Numbered from the stretch's first letter, positions 16,661 through 26,154 are shown. The stretch is 40,910 bases of DNA from an uncultured Clostridia bacterium (GCA_934120395.1 CAKOTZ010000010.1:1-40910); one strand, 5' to 3'. Notes: generated by a model not told the origin, from the letters alone. A program made the numbers and translations.

Positions 16661-17567
16661 ATTTAAAAAAACAGGGAAAATATATTTTTTTGACCCTGGA
16701 AAATGGAAAATAGAAAAGGGCTCACATGTAATTGTAGAAACTGCTAGTGGAGAAGAATATGGAGAAGCTGTTATTATAAATAGATTAATACCAGAAGATA
16801 AAATTATATCTCCGTTAAAGCCTGTTATAAGAATTGCAACTAAAAAAGATACAAAGCATTATGAGGAAAATAAAAGAAAAGAAAAAGAAGCTTTTGAAAT
16901 ATGTCAGGAAAAAATTAAAAAGCATAATCTTGAAATGAGATTAATAAGTGTTGAATATAAATTTGATAATACAAAAATATTATTTTATTTTACTGCAGAT
17001 GGGAGAATTGACTTTAGAGAACTTGTAAAAGACCTTGCTGCGATATTTAAGGTTAGAATAGAATTAAGACAAATAGGTGTTAGAGATGAAATTAAAAGAA
17101 TGGGCGGTAATGGTATGTGTGGTAGACAATTATGTTGCTGTTCATTTTTAGGAAATTTCGAAACAGTTTCAATAAAGATGGCAAAAGAACAAAATATATC
17201 ACTAAATCCATCTAAAATATCTGGAAATTGTGGTAGATTGATGTGCTGTTTAAAATATGAACAAGATGTATATGAAGAGAAACTTGCAAGATTACCACAA
17301 ATTGGTGCTATTGTAAAAACAGATGATGGTATTGGAGAAGTGTGTTCTATTGAAACTTTAAAGGAAAGGGTAAAGGTAAAACTTAAGGATGGAGATGACA
17401 CTTTCTATCGAAGATATGATGCAAAGGATATAAAGCTTATAAAAAATCCAGAAAAGAAGGTTGACCAACACAATGATGAAAACATAGAAAGTATAGAAGA
17501 CATAAAGGAATTAGAAAAACTAGAGAAACTAGATAAAATGGAACAAAAGAATGAGAATGATTTTTAA
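16638..17567 (+). CDS. ricT: PSP1-domain protein RicT (YaaT)
   Basis: RicT (YaaT) is the PSP1-domain member of the RicA-RicF-RicT complex, which in Bacillus carries Fe-S clusters, helps RNase Y mature some transcripts and influences sporulation and competence. The PSP1 core (about 1-170) holds CGRQLCCCSF and, later, CGRLMCCLKYE, the cysteine pairs expected for cluster binding. The C-terminal ~35 residues are a Glu/Lys-rich tail. GGGAGG precedes the ATG inside holB. Function is transferred from Bacillus. Confidence 0.9.
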   Translation: MKNIVGVRFKKTGKIYFFDPGKWKIEKGSHVIVETASGEEYGEAVIINRLIPEDKIISPLKPVIRIATKKDTKHYEENKRKEKEAFEICQEKIKKHNLEMRLISVEYKFDNTKILFYFTADGRIDFRELVKDLAAIFKVRIELRQIGVRDEIKRMGGNGMCGRQLCCCSFLGNFETVSIKMAKEQNISLNPSKISGNCGRLMCCLKYEQDVYEEKLARLPQIGAIVKTDDGIGEVCSIETLKERVKVKLKDGDDTFYRRYDAKDIKLIKNPEKKVDQHNDENIESIEDIKELEKLEKLDKMEQKNENDF

Positions 17568-17581
17568 GGAGGTGAAATAAA

Positions 17582-17758
17582 ATGGCTTATAAAATAACAG
17601 ATGCTTGTATAAAGTGTGGAGCTTGTGCAGGTGCATGCCCAGTAAATTGTATATCTGAAGGTGAGGAAAGATATGAAATTAATTCAGAGGAATGTATTGA
17701 ATGTGGAACATGCTCTGGAGTTTGTCCTGTAGATGCACCTTGCTTAAAGAATGATTAG
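17582..17758 (+). CDS. 2[4Fe-4S] ferredoxin
   Basis: This small electron carrier (58 residues) has two CxxCxxCxxxCP motifs: CIKCGACAGACP near residue 9 and CIECGTCSGVCP near residue 38. Each binds one [4Fe-4S] cluster, as in clostridial ferredoxins. The ribosome binding site AAGGAGGTG (17566-17574) overlaps the ricT stop codon, so it is translated from the same mRNA. A strong terminator follows directly, which makes it the last gene of the run that starts near walR. Confidence 0.95.
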   Translation: MAYKITDACIKCGACAGACPVNCISEGEERYEINSEECIECGTCSGVCPVDAPCLKND

Positions 17759-17765
17759 ATATAAA

Positions 17766-17808
17766 AACCAAATTATTAACTAAAAAGATTAATAATTTGG
17801 TTTTTTTT
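17766..17808. terminator. Terminator after ferredoxin
   Basis: A 14-bp perfect stem (AACCAAATTATTAA / TTAATAATTTGGTT) with a nine-base loop, then eight T on plus. The A-rich other side lets it also serve the convergent minus-strand operon. Confidence 0.9.
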
Positions 17809-17817
17809 ATGTTATGT

Positions 17818-17979
17818 TTATCTTAGCCAAAATACAGCATTGGATAAAATTAGTGTAATTATGGCTAAAATAATTACTGAAAATCCACCAGATTTATTTT
17901 TTTGTTGTAATTCGTAAATACCATAACTTAGTGTTTTAATAAAAGCCCAAATACTAATAATAGAAAAAATAATAGTCAT
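17818..17979 (-). CDS. Small membrane protein after gerAC
   Basis: The 53-residue product has a first hydrophobic segment at 2-20 (TIIFSIISIWAFIKTLSYG), a polar middle (ELQQKNKSGG) and a second segment at 34-52. AAAGGGG precedes the ATG with 11-base spacing. I do not know a named family. It is the last gene of the minus-strand gerA-type operon, about 23 bases after gerAC, so a sporulation or germination link is inferred from context only. Confidence 0.65.
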   Translation of the reverse strand: MTIIFSIISIWAFIKTLSYGIYELQQKNKSGGFSVIILAIITLILSNAVFWLR

Positions 17980-18002
17980 TGTTTTAATATCCCCTTTACA
18001 TT

Positions 18003-19238
18003 TTAATTTTTAAAAATAACAGAAGAACCTTTTACAGAGGTATGCACATTAACTATAAAAAACGCATTTTTGTAGTTTTCAAGCCAATGTAGTTGCTCAA
18101 AATCTTGAAATGTAGCGTAGCGAGAAAGTAATTGTCTACCAAAGCCATTAATATCACTCTTGAAATTTTTCGTAACCTTATACAAATATTCATTAATATG
18201 TGATTCAAGATAACTATCAGCATAATGATTAATATCATTAATGCTTTTTGAATTAGTGTAATCAGCGTTACTAGATAAAGAAGAAATATCCGCAGATAAA
18301 TATATGTCAATATTAATAAGAGGTGAATTGTTTACCATATTTACTTTGATTTTAGGACTTTTTGATTGCTTCAATGCAAGACTAATCATGGAATCCTGAA
18401 TTAGAGGGTCAGGAATATTAATAGTACAGTCTTGTAATTTCCCTTCAATAAGCAAATATGAAAGAGTTTGTAATCCATTTAGTTCTCCAACCAATTTATC
18501 TTGATTAAATACAGCTAGTCCTAAAATCTCCAAGTTGTTTTTATCTTTTACTAAGGCTTCACCAGCCTTATAGCTTCCATCAATATCAATATAATTCGAA
18601 TTAGGGTCTATATAGTGAGTTTTATCTGTATTAATACCACTTAAGATAGCTACAGGTTGAACACACGCGTCTTTTAAACTGCAATAAAAGTCATTTAATT
18701 TAACTGCGTAAGAATAACCACTATATTCACCAGAAGATAAAACTATCTCGTAATATCTAGCTACTAAATTTACAAGTACAGGTTTTGAATTATTTAGAAA
18801 GTCAGACGCATCACATTTACTAACAATTACATTACAATCTGGGCGCATTTGCATATTATTAATCAAGGTATATATTTCATCGCCAATGCCTTCTGCTGCT
18901 AATTCCTCAGAAAAAACAACAACCTTACAATGAGCAAGATTAATTTTTTTACTAATGTAACTGTTAATTAAATTAATACCAGAATCAATAGATGAACAGT
19001 CAGCAGTAGTAATTGTAGATTCTGAGCTAGAGCCAGTATTTCCATTTTCACTAGAAGCCGATTCAGGCGTAGCAAATTGCAAAGAGAGTTTTAATAAATT
19101 ATTTTCACCCTTATCAATACCAATTGCAATTACATATGCTAAATTTTCTATAGAAGTATCCTTTGAACACCCTGTTAGAAAAAATATTGGCATTAGCAAT
19201 ATAATGAAAAGTAAAATAAAATTCCTAATTTTTTTCAT
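18003..19238 (-). CDS. gerAC: Spore germination lipoprotein, GerAC family
   Basis: This is the lipoprotein C subunit of a GerA-type nutrient germinant receptor in the spore inner membrane. The signal peptide ends in the lipobox FLTGC (Cys24). The N-terminal region holds the family segment ENLAYVIAIGIDKGENN, and the C-terminal half has the GerAC fold with a SYLESHINEYLYKVTKNFKSDINGFG-like helix seen in family members. At 411 residues the length is a little above average. AAGGAAGGAG precedes the start. Which germinant is recognised cannot be told. Confidence 0.9.
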   Translation of the reverse strand: MKKIRNFILLFIILLMPIFFLTGCSKDTSIENLAYVIAIGIDKGENNLLKLSLQFATPESASSENGNTGSSSESTITTADCSSIDSGINLINSYISKKINLAHCKVVVFSEELAAEGIGDEIYTLINNMQMRPDCNVIVSKCDASDFLNNSKPVLVNLVARYYEIVLSSGEYSGYSYAVKLNDFYCSLKDACVQPVAILSGINTDKTHYIDPNSNYIDIDGSYKAGEALVKDKNNLEILGLAVFNQDKLVGELNGLQTLSYLLIEGKLQDCTINIPDPLIQDSMISLALKQSKSPKIKVNMVNNSPLINIDIYLSADISSLSSNADYTNSKSINDINHYADSYLESHINEYLYKVTKNFKSDINGFGRQLLSRYATFQDFEQLHWLENYKNAFFIVNVHTSVKGSSVIFKN

Positions 19239-19260
19239 AAAAAACTCCTTCCTTTTGATA

Positions 19261-20374
19261 TTAAGTATTTCGTTTAGTAGGTTCTTTAGTAAAATTTCCT
19301 TTTTTGCGTTTTAAGTTAGCAATAAATAGTACTATAAGGCTAAGAGTAATTACAAATAAAAAGAAATATGGGTAGACTTGATTTTGTAAAAATCGATGCT
19401 CAGAAGCGCCTTTAATCATAAGACTAGAGGCAACAATAATAAGTGCAACTGAATATAAGATGCCTGCACGATTTTTTATATTAGTATTTTTCTGAAATAT
19501 ATGCAACATGAAAAACATATTAATGCTTAAATAAGAAAACACAGCTAAAATCCAAAACAAGATGTATATAGCATCAGCTCTTTGTAAAAATGAGCTATAT
19601 TCAACAATTCTCGTTAGTAGATAAACTAATAATAAGTTTTCAGTAATAGCGTTAAAAGGAAATACAAAAAGCAAACATATAACACTAAATAAAAGATATA
19701 TGGCAGATATAATAATTGAAGTAATATTTATACACTTAAATCTTGAGGCTTCATTTAAAAATGGCGAAATAAATAACATATATGCTAATCCAGAAAATGC
19801 TGATAAATTACTAATGTGTAGCAAGAAAGTACTATTTGTACCATATCCTAATACGGGAAATAATCTTTCAGGTACAAATAATTTGAATAAAAATACAAAT
19901 AAAATTAACATAAAAATTAAAATAGTAACAGTAAGAATATAATTTGTTCTAACTATACCGAACAAAATTTTTACGATTTGCAGTTACAATACCAATAATA
20001 AAAAGCAATAATAAAAATAAAATATTTGTATTTTTAAAATAAATTAATATCAAAGTTTCAGCAATATATCTTAAACAAAGTATGCTGGTTAAGAAAAACA
20101 GCAAAAAAAACACTATACTTACAATTATTTTTAAAGTTGTTCCACCAACAAATTCTGATATATCTAAAATATCCATTCCTGAAAATTTTTTAAAAAGTTT
20201 TGTTATTAATAAGGCTAAAAGTAAAGCAATAATACTGCACATAATAACATTTAACCAAGCTCCAGAAGCTGAATTTACTATAATATTTTGGGGTGTGCCC
20301 AGAATAACTTGATTAATCATTATCATAACTAATAAAGCGATAGCTTCTGAAGTATAAATTTTTTTATAGTCCAA
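19261..20374 (-). CDS. gerAB: Spore germination permease-like GerAB, +1 frameshift at CGG
   Basis: GerAB is the transporter-like (APC superfamily) B subunit of the germinant receptor, with about ten membrane helices. The start is most likely TTG at 20374 (AAGGAGG eight bases upstream, five bases after the gerAA stop). The zero frame stops after 141 codons at ...FVRYS. The in-frame CGG at 19960-19958 (codon 139) followed by a +1 shift gives ...NRKNFV-G-IVRTNYIL... and continues to 19261, for 370 residues, the normal GerAB length. Both halves are needed for a full helix set (residues about 1-138 and 139-370). Confidence 0.88.
19958..19960 (-). other. +1 frameshift site GTT-CGG-T in gerAB
   Basis: The minus-strand CGG is codon 139. 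The zero frame ends three codons later (TAT AGT TAG). Skipping the C gives GGT ATA GTT AGA and the rest of the permease. Confidence 0.85.
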
Positions 20375-20379
20375 AATAT

Positions 20380-22077
20380 TTACCTCCTTTGGGGCTTTTT
20401 CCATTTCATGCTAATAGGTTCTTCATCATAAGGTTTTTTAGTTGATAAAAAATCAGAACGCTTTTCACGTTTCCAAATTGGTTTAACAAAGAACGAAGAA
20501 CGTGTATCCTTAGAACCATCTGGAACATATGGAGCAGTATAAGAAGCTCCAAAAGAATGTAAGTTAACAAGTAGACAGGTACAAACAAATATACCTAGAG
20601 CAATTCCTAAAAATCCAGCTATATATCCTAAAATTAAAAAAATAAAACGTAAAAATCGTAAAGTAAAACCTAATGAATAATCTGGTACAGCAAAAGAACA
20701 TATACCTGTAATGGCAACAATAATTATTAAAATAGGACTTACAATTCCAGCACTAACTGCTGCTTCTCCTAAAATCAGTGCGCCAACTATACCTATGGTT
20801 GGTCCTATTGGAGAAGGAACTCGCAAACCAGCTTCGCGAATCAATTCGAAAGATATTTCCATAATTATTATTTCAAGTATTATTGGAAATGGTACTGATT
20901 CACGAGAAGATGCAATTGCAAAAAGGAGAGAAGTAGGTATCAATTCCTGATGATATCCGGTAATTGCAATATATAGTCCGGGAAGTAATAATGCAAAAAA
21001 GACAGCTATAATTCTAATAATTCTTAGAATATTTGAATATTGATGTTTTAAATTTAAATCTTCTGGAGAACCTATAAAATCAACTAAAACTCCAGGAACA
21101 ACAAGCACATATGGACTTCCATTAACAATCACTACAATTCTGCCTTCAAACAAGTGATTTACAGCTTTATCTGGCCTTTCGGTAGAAAGAACCTGAGGAA
21201 AAGTAGAATTGTTATCTTGTATAAGTTGTTCTAACTGACCAGAAGAAAGAAGAGAATCGACATCTAGATTATTTATACGGAATTTTACTTCAGATACTAA
21301 ATCTGCATTAGCAATATTCTTAAGATAACATACGGCAACCTGTGTTTTACTTATTTTTCCAACATTAAGACTTTCTATCACCAAATCTTCCGTGTTTGAA
21401 AGTCTTCTAAGAATGGAAGTATTTGTTCTAATTACTTCAACAAAAGCTTCTTGAGAGCCATGAACAACAATCTCGTTACTGGGTTCACCTATACTCCTTG
21501 ATTTGAATCCTTTAGTTTCTACACTAAATGCAATAGAAATTGTATCAACAAATAGAATACAATTGCCAGCATTAATATCTGGGATTAAGTCCTCAAAACT
21601 TTCTTTTCTACGAACAGCATTTTGTGGCAGAAGTTTGTTATAAATGTATTTTTCTAAATTTATTTTTGGTACTTTTCTAATTTTTACAGACTGTTTGTTT
21701 GGTAAAGACCTAAAAGGAGTTGCATTGTAAGTATTTGCTCTATTACGTAACATTAATGGTTTGAGAATAAAGTCATTAATACTTGTTGAATCAACCATAC
21801 CATCTAAATAAATTAAAAAAGCAGTATATTCTTTATCATTAGCTGTTAACGAAAAATCACGAATTACTACATCACTATTAATTAATGTGTTATATTTTAC
21901 TTTCATATAGTCAAGATTTTTTGATAATTTATTAAAAACCTGCGTTTGTTGATCAGATTTTTTTTCTGTTTGTTTATCATTTGAAGCGGGGGGCAAAGTA
22001 AAGTCATATTTATCCGTTTCTTTATACAAAAAAAATTGAGATAAAAATTGAGTAAAATTCGTTTTGCTGTTTGCCAT
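20380..22077 (-). CDS. gerAA: Spore germination protein, GerAA family
   Basis: GerAA is the A subunit of the germinant receptor. A soluble N-terminal domain (about 1-300) is followed by 5-6 membrane helices (about 325-495) and a short C-terminal tail. Family segments seen are FEGRIVVIVNGSPYVLVVPG, PGLYIAITGYHQELIPTSLL, SRESVPFPIILEIIIME and PSPIGPTIGIVGALILGEA. At 565 residues it is somewhat longer than typical, mostly through the N-terminus. It opens the gerAA-gerAB-gerAC operon. Forespore sigma-G control is expected from the family, but I could not place a convincing promoter. Confidence 0.95.
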   Translation of the reverse strand: MANSKTNFTQFLSQFFLYKETDKYDFTLPPASNDKQTEKKSDQQTQVFNKLSKNLDYMKVKYNTLINSDVVIRDFSLTANDKEYTAFLIYLDGMVDSTSINDFILKPLMLRNRANTYNATPFRSLPNKQSVKIRKVPKINLEKYIYNKLLPQNAVRRKESFEDLIPDINAGNCILFVDTISIAFSVETKGFKSRSIGEPSNEIVVHGSQEAFVEVIRTNTSILRRLSNTEDLVIESLNVGKISKTQVAVCYLKNIANADLVSEVKFRINNLDVDSLLSSGQLEQLIQDNNSTFPQVLSTERPDKAVNHLFEGRIVVIVNGSPYVLVVPGVLVDFIGSPEDLNLKHQYSNILRIIRIIAVFFALLLPGLYIAITGYHQELIPTSLLFAIASSRESVPFPIILEIIIMEISFELIREAGLRVPSPIGPTIGIVGALILGEAAVSAGIVSPILIIIVAITGICSFAVPDYSLGFTLRFLRFIFLILGYIAGFLGIALGIFVCTCLLVNLHSFGASYTAPYVPDGSKDTRSSFFVKPIWKREKRSDFLSTKKPYDEEPISMKWKKPQRR

Positions 22078-22250
22078 ATTTTAACCTTCTTTCTAAAAAT
22101 ACTTAATAGTAGTATGTGCTAAAATATGCAAAAATTATACTATGGAAAAATTTGAAATTATTTTTTAAAAAAGGAATAATATGACCTAAATTAAATATAC
22201 ATTAATTAAAGCTTAATTGTACAAACATTTTTTTAGGAGGTAAAATTTAT

Positions 22251-23729
22251 ATGGAAAATTTGGAAATATACGAAGACATAGCCAAACGAACCGATGGAGA
22301 TATATATGTTGGTGTTGTAGGACCGGTCAGAACAGGAAAATCAACATTTATTAAGCGATTTATGGATTTATTGGTAATACCTAATATTGAAAATGCGTAT
22401 AAGAAGGAAAGAGCTAGAGATGAATTGCCACAGAGTGCAGCAGGCAGAACTATTATGACTACAGAGCCTAAATTTGTACCTAATGAAGCGGTAGAGATAA
22501 GCATTGAACAAAATTTAAAATTAAAAGTAAGACTTGTGGATTGTGTTGGATATCTAGTAAATAATGCAATTGGATATTTGGAAGATGACATGCCTAGAAT
22601 GGTTAAAACTCCTTGGTCAGAAGAAGAGATACCATTTGAACAAGCGGCAGAAATTGGCACAAGAAAGGTTATACAAGAACATTCTAGCATTGGAATTCTG
22701 GTAACAACAGATGGAAGTATTACTGATATTCCGAGAGAGGATTACATAGAAGCAGAGGAAAGAGTTGTAAAAGAATTAAAAGAGCTTAACAAGCCATTTA
22801 TTATAGTATTAAATGGGGAGAATCCACAATCAGATTATACGCAAGAACTAGCTAGACGTTTGGAAGAAAAATATCAAACAGCGGTAATATCAACAAATTG
22901 CGCTAATCTAGGAATTAAAGATATTAATGATATTTTAAGTAAAATATTATATGAATTTCCAGTAGAAAGAATTAATTTAGATTTTCCTAAATGGGTAGAG
23001 AGTTTAGAAGATGGACATTGGATTAAAGAAGAATTACATAAAGAAATTAAAGGAGCATTTCAAGGTGTAGAAACACTAAAACAAATTAGTGCTTGCGTTC
23101 AAAAAATTCAAAAAACAGAAATTATTACAAAAAGTACTTTAGATGCTATTGAATTAGGAACAGGTTGTGTTACTGTTGGAATTAACCTTAAGGAAGAATT
23201 GTTTTATCAAGTTTTAACTGAGATATCTGGAGTAGAAGTTAATAATGAAGCTGATTTGTTTTCAATAATAACAGAGCTTGCACGAACAAAAAAAGAATAT
23301 AGTAAAATTGAATATGCGCTAGAAGAAGTAAAAGCTAAAGGGTATGGGATTGTTACTCCATCAATGGATGAATTAATCTTGGAAGAACCAGAAATGGTAA
23401 AACAAGGTTCAAGATTTGGTGTAAAACTTAAAGCAAAAGCACCTAGTATACATCTTATTAGAGCAGACATTGAGACTGAAGTGTCACCTATTGTTGGTAG
23501 TGAAAAACAATCAGAAGAATTGGTAAATTATTTGTTATCAGAATTTGAAACAGATCCTACAAAAATTTGGGAATCAAATATATTTGGAAAGAGTTTACAT
23601 GAATTGGTAAATGAGGGATTGCAAAATAAATTATCTAGAATGCCTGAAGATGCACAGGGAAAATTACAAGAAACATTAGAACGTATTGTAAATGAAGGAA
23701 GTGGAGGCTTAATTTGTATCATATTATAA
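22251..23729 (+). CDS. spoIVA: Stage IV sporulation protein A (coat morphogenetic ATPase)
   Basis: SpoIVA polymerises on the forespore surface with ATP hydrolysis and forms the base of the spore coat. The P-loop GPVRTGKST (24-32, Lys30) and the switch region VDCVGY are visible; the C-terminal part (about 390-492) is the anchoring region. At 492 residues it equals the Bacillus protein in length. TTAGGAGG precedes the ATG. Expression in the mother cell under sigma-E is known for the family; an AT-rich CATT-type -10 upstream is suggestive only. sipL, whose product binds SpoIVA in Clostridioides, lies 2.4 kb downstream. Confidence 0.97.
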   Translation: MENLEIYEDIAKRTDGDIYVGVVGPVRTGKSTFIKRFMDLLVIPNIENAYKKERARDELPQSAAGRTIMTTEPKFVPNEAVEISIEQNLKLKVRLVDCVGYLVNNAIGYLEDDMPRMVKTPWSEEEIPFEQAAEIGTRKVIQEHSSIGILVTTDGSITDIPREDYIEAEERVVKELKELNKPFIIVLNGENPQSDYTQELARRLEEKYQTAVISTNCANLGIKDINDILSKILYEFPVERINLDFPKWVESLEDGHWIKEELHKEIKGAFQGVETLKQISACVQKIQKTEIITKSTLDAIELGTGCVTVGINLKEELFYQVLTEISGVEVNNEADLFSIITELARTKKEYSKIEYALEEVKAKGYGIVTPSMDELILEEPEMVKQGSRFGVKLKAKAPSIHLIRADIETEVSPIVGSEKQSEELVNYLLSEFETDPTKIWESNIFGKSLHELVNEGLQNKLSRMPEDAQGKLQETLERIVNEGSGGLICIIL

Positions 23730-23751
23730 TTGAAAGCAGAAAAATTTGTAT

Positions 23752-23805
23752 TATGATATAGGAGAATATCGAACAGGTTTTAGAGTTGTGTTATATATAA
23801 AATAA
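23752..23805 (+). pseudogene. 3' remnant of a SUMF1/lectin-fold gene
   Basis: Right after spoIVA, the frame from 23752 reads YDIGEYRTGFRVVLYIK and stops. The end GFRVVLYIK matches the ends of the pilin-lectin genes (GFRVVIYIK, GFRTVLYIK), and the last 15 bases (TATATATAAAATAA) are near identical to 40152-40165. No start codon or upstream domain remains, so this is a broken-off gene end. Confidence 0.75.
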
Positions 23806-23808
23806 AGA

Positions 23809-23838
23809 AAACAAGCTGCTTTTGCAGCTTGTTTGTTT
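23809..23838. terminator. Bidirectional terminator
   Basis: An 11-bp stem (AAACAAGCTGC / GCAGCTTGTTT) with loop TTTT lies between spoIVA/remnant and the convergent HAD gene. Confidence 0.8.
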
Positions 23839-23855
23839 TGCTTATTGGGCTAAAT

Positions 23856-24542
23856 CTAACCCAAATCAGGCAAATAATCAAGAACCTCAATAATGTTTGA
23901 AATTTCATAGGTAGGAGTAATATTAGAGCTATTCTCATTACCGTCCTCATTCAACCATATTGTGTCAATATGCAGCTTATTACCTAAAGCAATATCTGTT
24001 TTCAGTTTATCTCCAATAATAATGAAAGAAGATAAATCTTGATTATTTGTAATGGGAGTTATTGAGCGGTAATCAGGTTTTACAAATGAATTGTCACAAC
24101 CTAAAACAAGCTCAATATACGGAGAAAAGCCAAATTCGTGCATGCGATAGCGCTGAACCTCTGTAATACCATTGCTCTTAATATAAATTTTGTAATTACG
24201 TGAATAAAGTTGTTTAACAACTTCAAGAGAATTAGGTTTTACAGTAGCAATAATGTTTTCTTTAGAGCATTCTTTAAATGCGTTATAAAAATCATTAGGT
24301 TTAGCAACATTGATATATGTTGAAATAACATCTATCAATGTTTGCTCAGTAATCAAATTAACTTCCTGCTTAATTAACAGGCAATTCCAAATGTTTTTAA
24401 GCAAGTAATCAAATTGATAAAAATATTCTTTTGAAAAATGAATATTAAGTTTTCTAGCTATCAGTAATTTCATAGCACGATAGTTGGTTTCCCATAGAGT
24501 TTTGTCTGCATCAAAGATGACTGAAGTAATTTTCCGTTTCAT
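23856..24542 (-). CDS. HAD-family hydrolase
   Basis: The haloacid-dehalogenase fold is shown by motif I FDADKTLW (Asp11, Asp13), motif II IKSNG (near 123-127), the motif III lysine in FVKPDYRS, and IIGDKLKTDI (motif IV). It is probably a phosphatase of the HAD-IA type with a helical cap at about 20-90; the substrate is unknown. The start ATG follows GGGGGG. Codon 3 is CGG (24536-24534) and stays in frame here (MKRKIT), one of only four such cases. 228 residues, monocistronic. Confidence 0.85.
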   Translation of the reverse strand: MKRKITSVIFDADKTLWETNYRAMKLLIARKLNIHFSKEYFYQFDYLLKNIWNCLLIKQEVNLITEQTLIDVISTYINVAKPNDFYNAFKECSKENIIATVKPNSLEVVKQLYSRNYKIYIKSNGITEVQRYRMHEFGFSPYIELVLGCDNSFVKPDYRSITPITNNQDLSSFIIIGDKLKTDIALGNKLHIDTIWLNEDGNENSSNITPTYEISNIIEVLDYLPDLG

Positions 24543-24739
24543 TTTTTATCCCCCCAAGTAAAAATAAATAATGTCTTATAAAAAAAGTATATTATAAAAG
24601 CAAGAATGTGTCAACATAAAATGGTTATGTTTTGCATTATTTTGCATTGATTTGGCGTTGTGTGAAATTAATTTATTCGTCACGTTTCTACTAAAAGCGA
24701 CATATTATACAGTACTAAGTTTATTTTTGGAGGTACAAG

Positions 24740-25607
24740 ATGAATATAAAAAAAGGAGATATTGTTGCAAGAAAATCATATAGTAAAGATATAATTTTTA
24801 TAGTAGATAAAATAATAAAAAGAAAAGAAGACGAAGATATTGCAATATTAAAGGGCTTAACTGTTAGAATTAAGGCAGATGCGCCAAGAAGCGACTTAGA
24901 TTTTGTAAGCAAAGCAGAAATTGAAAAATCAATTCATAAAATTGATGAAACTATAAGAAAAAGAGCGGAGATATGTAATAAGGTAGAAACAAATTATCTC
25001 TCAAAATTAAAAAAAGAAATGAGATTGCGAGGCAGATACCAAGAATATATATATACAGGTAAAATTTTGCACTTAGATGGTGACAGAAGATATTCAGATA
25101 AATCAATAAAATATTATAGGGAATTAGGATTAAATGCTGTAGTAAAAAACATTCCGGAAAGTAAACAAGCAAGTATGGTTTATAATTTACTCGAACGATA
25201 TAAGCCTGATATTTTAATAGTTACAGGGCATGATTCAATGATAAAAAATGGTGTGGATTATAATAATATTTATAATTATCGCAATTCAAGACATTTTGTT
25301 AATACTGTAAAAGAAGCTAGAAGGTGGGGCAGGACAAGTGAGGATCTTGTTATATTTGCAGGAGCATGTCAAAGTTATTTTGAAGCAATTATGTTAGCAG
25401 GAGCCGATTTTGCGTCTTCGCCTCGGTAGAATATTAATAGACTTTATAGATCCACTCATTGTAGCAGAAAAAGTAGCAACTACAGAAAATAGCAAGTATG
25501 TTACAATTACTCAAATGGTTAAAGAATTGAAAGAAGGTAGAGATGGTGTTGGAGGAACAGGAGTAAGAGGAAAAAAACGTGTATTTGTAAGAAAAAATAG
25601 AAAATAA
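24740..25607 (+). CDS. yabG: Sporulation-specific protease YabG, +1 frameshift at CGG
   Basis: YabG is a mother-cell protease that trims spore coat proteins (and pre-pro-CspBA in Clostridioides). Family features are IKKGDIVARKSY at the start, ILHLDGDRRYSDK, ILIVTGHDSM and FAGACQSYFEAIMLAGADFASSP. The zero frame meets CGG TAG at 25424-25429 and stops. Skipping C25424 continues with GRILIDFIDPLIVAEK... to 25607 and gives 288 residues, matching Bacillus YabG (about 290). GGAGGT precedes the start. veg follows, as in Bacillus (yabG-veg). Confidence 0.93.
25424..25426 (+). other. +1 frameshift site CCT-CGG-T in yabG
   Basis: CGG (codon 229) is followed at once by TAG. Reading CCT-(C)-GGT-AGA-ATA restores the conserved C-terminal segment including DPL. 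Confidence 0.88.
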
Positions 25608-25712
25608 TCGAAAGATGTAACGGAAAAGATAAATAAATGTAACACAAATGTAATAAAGCCGTTAAAGCTAACAGGCACATGCTTTGTGGCAAAAACGAAG
25701 AAAATCCCTTTT

Positions 25713-25741
25713 TTGACAATTTTTTCTTTGAATGATATAAT
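25713..25741 (+). promoter_or_regulatory. Sigma-A promoter of veg
   Basis: Perfect TTGACA (25713-25718), 17-base spacer, perfect TATAAT (25736-25741). The veg promoter is also one of the strongest vegetative promoters in Bacillus. Confidence 0.9.
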
Positions 25742-25777
25742 TGCCTTATTAAAATGTAAAAGGTAGAAGGTGATGGC

Positions 25778-26071
25778 ATGATTTGTAAAGAAGAAATTAC
25801 GAATCTAAAGACAAACATAGGGGATAAATTAGGACAAAAAATAATAGTAAAGGGGTCTCTTGGAAGAAGCAAACCATTTGAAAAAGAAGCTACCATCGAA
25901 AAGGCATATTCAAATATTTTTGTTGTAAAGTATGATAATGAAGATAGAAATGTAACATATACTTATACAGATGTACTTACTAGAACTGTAGAGGTAGATG
26001 TTTTTGATGGACAAAAATATTCTCCGCTTATACCACCAGCTGAACCAAAAAGGAAGAATAGAATTGTATAG
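25778..26071 (+). CDS. veg: Veg family protein (DUF1021)
   Basis: This small protein is highly expressed in growing Bacillus, where it has been linked to biofilm regulation and spore outgrowth; its biochemical role is unsettled. The conserved core runs ITNLKTNIGDKLGQKIIVKGSLGRSK...EKAYSNIFVV (residues about 7-52), followed by a basic C-terminus (PKRKNR). At 97 residues the size is typical. AGAAGG precedes the ATG. The yabG-veg order is the same as in Bacillus, and a consensus promoter and a terminator frame the gene. Confidence 0.92.
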   Translation: MICKEEITNLKTNIGDKLGQKIIVKGSLGRSKPFEKEATIEKAYSNIFVVKYDNEDRNVTYTYTDVLTRTVEVDVFDGQKYSPLIPPAEPKRKNRIV

Positions 26072-26077
26072 TATATA

Positions 26078-26105
26078 AAAATTCCTAGAAATAGGAATTT
26101 TTTTT
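26078..26105 (+). terminator. Rho-independent terminator of veg
   Basis: Ten-bp perfect stem (AAAATTCCTA / TAGGAATTTT), GAAA loop, T-run. Confidence 0.9.
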
Positions 26106-26154
26106 GTGCCTCCTAATATAAATATATAGTAATTAGTATAAAGGAGGTTTACAG

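Noticed and set aside
19700..20312. Plus-strand frames across the ger operon
   Set aside because: They mirror the strongly coding minus strand, are Ile/Asn/Lys-rich and lack ribosome binding sites.
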